Shown here in pieces: positions 4,595 through 5,198 of a DNA stretch of 5,198 bases (position 1 is its first letter; each line of letters opens with the position of its first letter). The DNA is taken from contig SLDM01000184.1 in the NCBI GenBank assembly GCA_007125255.1, positions 1 to 5,198 of the forward strand, given 5' to 3'. A model generated the notes under the pieces. The model was given only the letters and a program-made list of their open reading frames with translations, did not search any database and was not told the DNA's origin. A program made the position numbers and the translations under genes. Source of the DNA: Phycisphaerales bacterium (GTDB lineage: Bacteria; Planctomycetota; Phycisphaerae; Phycisphaerales; SM1A02).

Positions 4595-5198
4595 ACATGC
4601 AGAGCACACTTCGCCGATTCTGGATTCAGCTCTCCGCCGACCGAAAGAAGTTCGGGCTTCTCTGCACGATGCTGGCGGTGGGGCTTCTGCTCTGGGCCCG
4701 GATCATCGTGATCTCCAACGTGCCCCGGACCGCCACCGCGACAGGTGAGAACAAGGTCGGCGCAGCCGCGACGCTCCCGGAGGACGTGATTCGCGATTCG
4801 AGCGCCAGAACGACGCCGGGTCGTGAGCCGATAAGTCTCCGCATGGACCGGACGCCTCGGCGCGACCCGTTCGTTATTGACCAGGACTTCTTCCCGAAAC
4901 CGACGATTGCGGACGCGAGCTCGGCAGAAGCGAACAAGTTGCCCGCGCATCCGGCCGAAGATGCAGAGTCGCGCGAGGCGCGGCGGCAGGCCCGGCTGGA
5001 GCAGGCTCTCGCGGGGCTCAAACTGGAAGCGGTCATGACCGGCGCGTCGGTCGCTCTCATCAACGGCCAGACGTACCGGGTCGGGGCCAGTATTCCGGCG
5101 GGGAAGGATCAGGAGCTGGAGTTCGTATTGAAGGATGTACGGCAAAGAACGGTCTTGCTCGAATTTGAGGGGAGGAAGTTCGAGCTTCGGATGACCCA
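4591..5198 (+). CDS. PilP/GspC-like membrane-anchored protein, partial at the window end
   Basis: The frame opens at ATG 4591 and runs without a stop to the window edge: 202 complete codons, so the C-terminus is missing. GGAGG at 4576-4580 lies 10 nt upstream, and the start overlaps the pilO stop as ATGA. Residues 1-20 are basic and cytoplasmic. One transmembrane segment spans about 21-42. A low-complexity periplasmic linker holds RRDPF (90-94), a motif shared with PilP-type proteins, then a charged helical part at about 123-140. A beta-rich domain follows at 143-202, with 'LEAVMTGASVALINGQTYRVG' (145-165) and 'VLLEFEGRKFEL' (188-199). This is the PilP/GspC homology-region pattern: a short beta-barrel domain that contacts the secretin N-terminus. 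No lipobox is present, so it is anchored like GspC rather than lipidated like PilP. The secretin gene may follow. The domain assignment is likely but not proven. Confidence 0.8.
   Translation, partial: MNMQSTLRRFWIQLSADRKKFGLLCTMLAVGLLLWARIIVISNVPRTATATGENKVGAAATLPEDVIRDSSARTTPGREPISLRMDRTPRRDPFVIDQDFFPKPTIADASSAEANKLPAHPAEDAESREARRQARLEQALAGLKLEAVMTGASVALINGQTYRVGASIPAGKDQELEFVLKDVRQRTVLLEFEGRKFELRMT

Noticed and set aside
4321..5145. Long minus-strand open frame of 274 codons opposite pilO and the PilP/GspC-like gene
   Set aside because: It lies antisense to two well-supported genes, its translation is rich in Arg, Ser and Pro with no recognisable domain, and GC-rich third positions commonly open such antisense frames.

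Overview
The window is one co-directional block of eight genes, all on the + strand, with no RNA gene, mobile element, CRISPR array or plasmid function visible. Every gene that can be assigned belongs to a type IV filament machine, meaning a type II secretion system (T2SS) or type IV pilus-like apparatus. The DNA is GC-rich, with strongly GC-biased third codon positions and clear Shine-Dalgarno sites. The gene style suggests a Planctomycetota bacterium, possibly of the Phycisphaerae: short T2SS-type pseudopilins, separate PilM, PilN and PilO proteins, and a membrane-anchored protein with an RRDPF motif. This placement rests on remembered family resemblance, not on a search, and should be treated as tentative.

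The left half (1-2039) holds filament-subunit genes. A GspG-like pseudopilin (12-377) is followed by a 67-bp gap with two tandem hairpins. Next come a divergent membrane-anchored protein that may be a minor pseudopilin without Glu+5 (445-1143), a 95-aa membrane-anchored coiled-coil protein of unknown function (1149-1436), and a GspH-like pseudopilin (1467-2039). A 127-bp gap (2040-2166) then separates this half from the rest. It holds short inverted repeats and a questionable 17-codon reading frame.

The right half (2167-5198) encodes the inner-membrane assembly platform: the actin-like cytoplasmic PilM, the bitopic PilN and PilO, and a membrane-anchored PilP/GspC-like protein that runs off the window. 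The three junctions in this half are all 4-bp ATGA overlaps, which suggests translational coupling and balanced production of complex partners.

PilM should bind the N-terminal tail of PilN in the cytoplasm. PilN and PilO should pair through their coiled coils and periplasmic domains. The PilP/GspC-like protein should link that frame to an outer-membrane secretin, and the pseudopilins would be assembled on the platform by an ATPase and a polytopic core protein. The ATPase (GspE/PilB), core protein (GspF/PilC), secretin (GspD/PilQ) and prepilin peptidase are not in the window and presumably lie outside it. The architecture is mixed: the pseudopilins look T2SS-like, while the platform keeps the split PilM + PilN arrangement of type IV pili rather than a fused GspL. 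The least explained parts are the 445-1143 and 1149-1436 proteins and the hairpins after the first gene.
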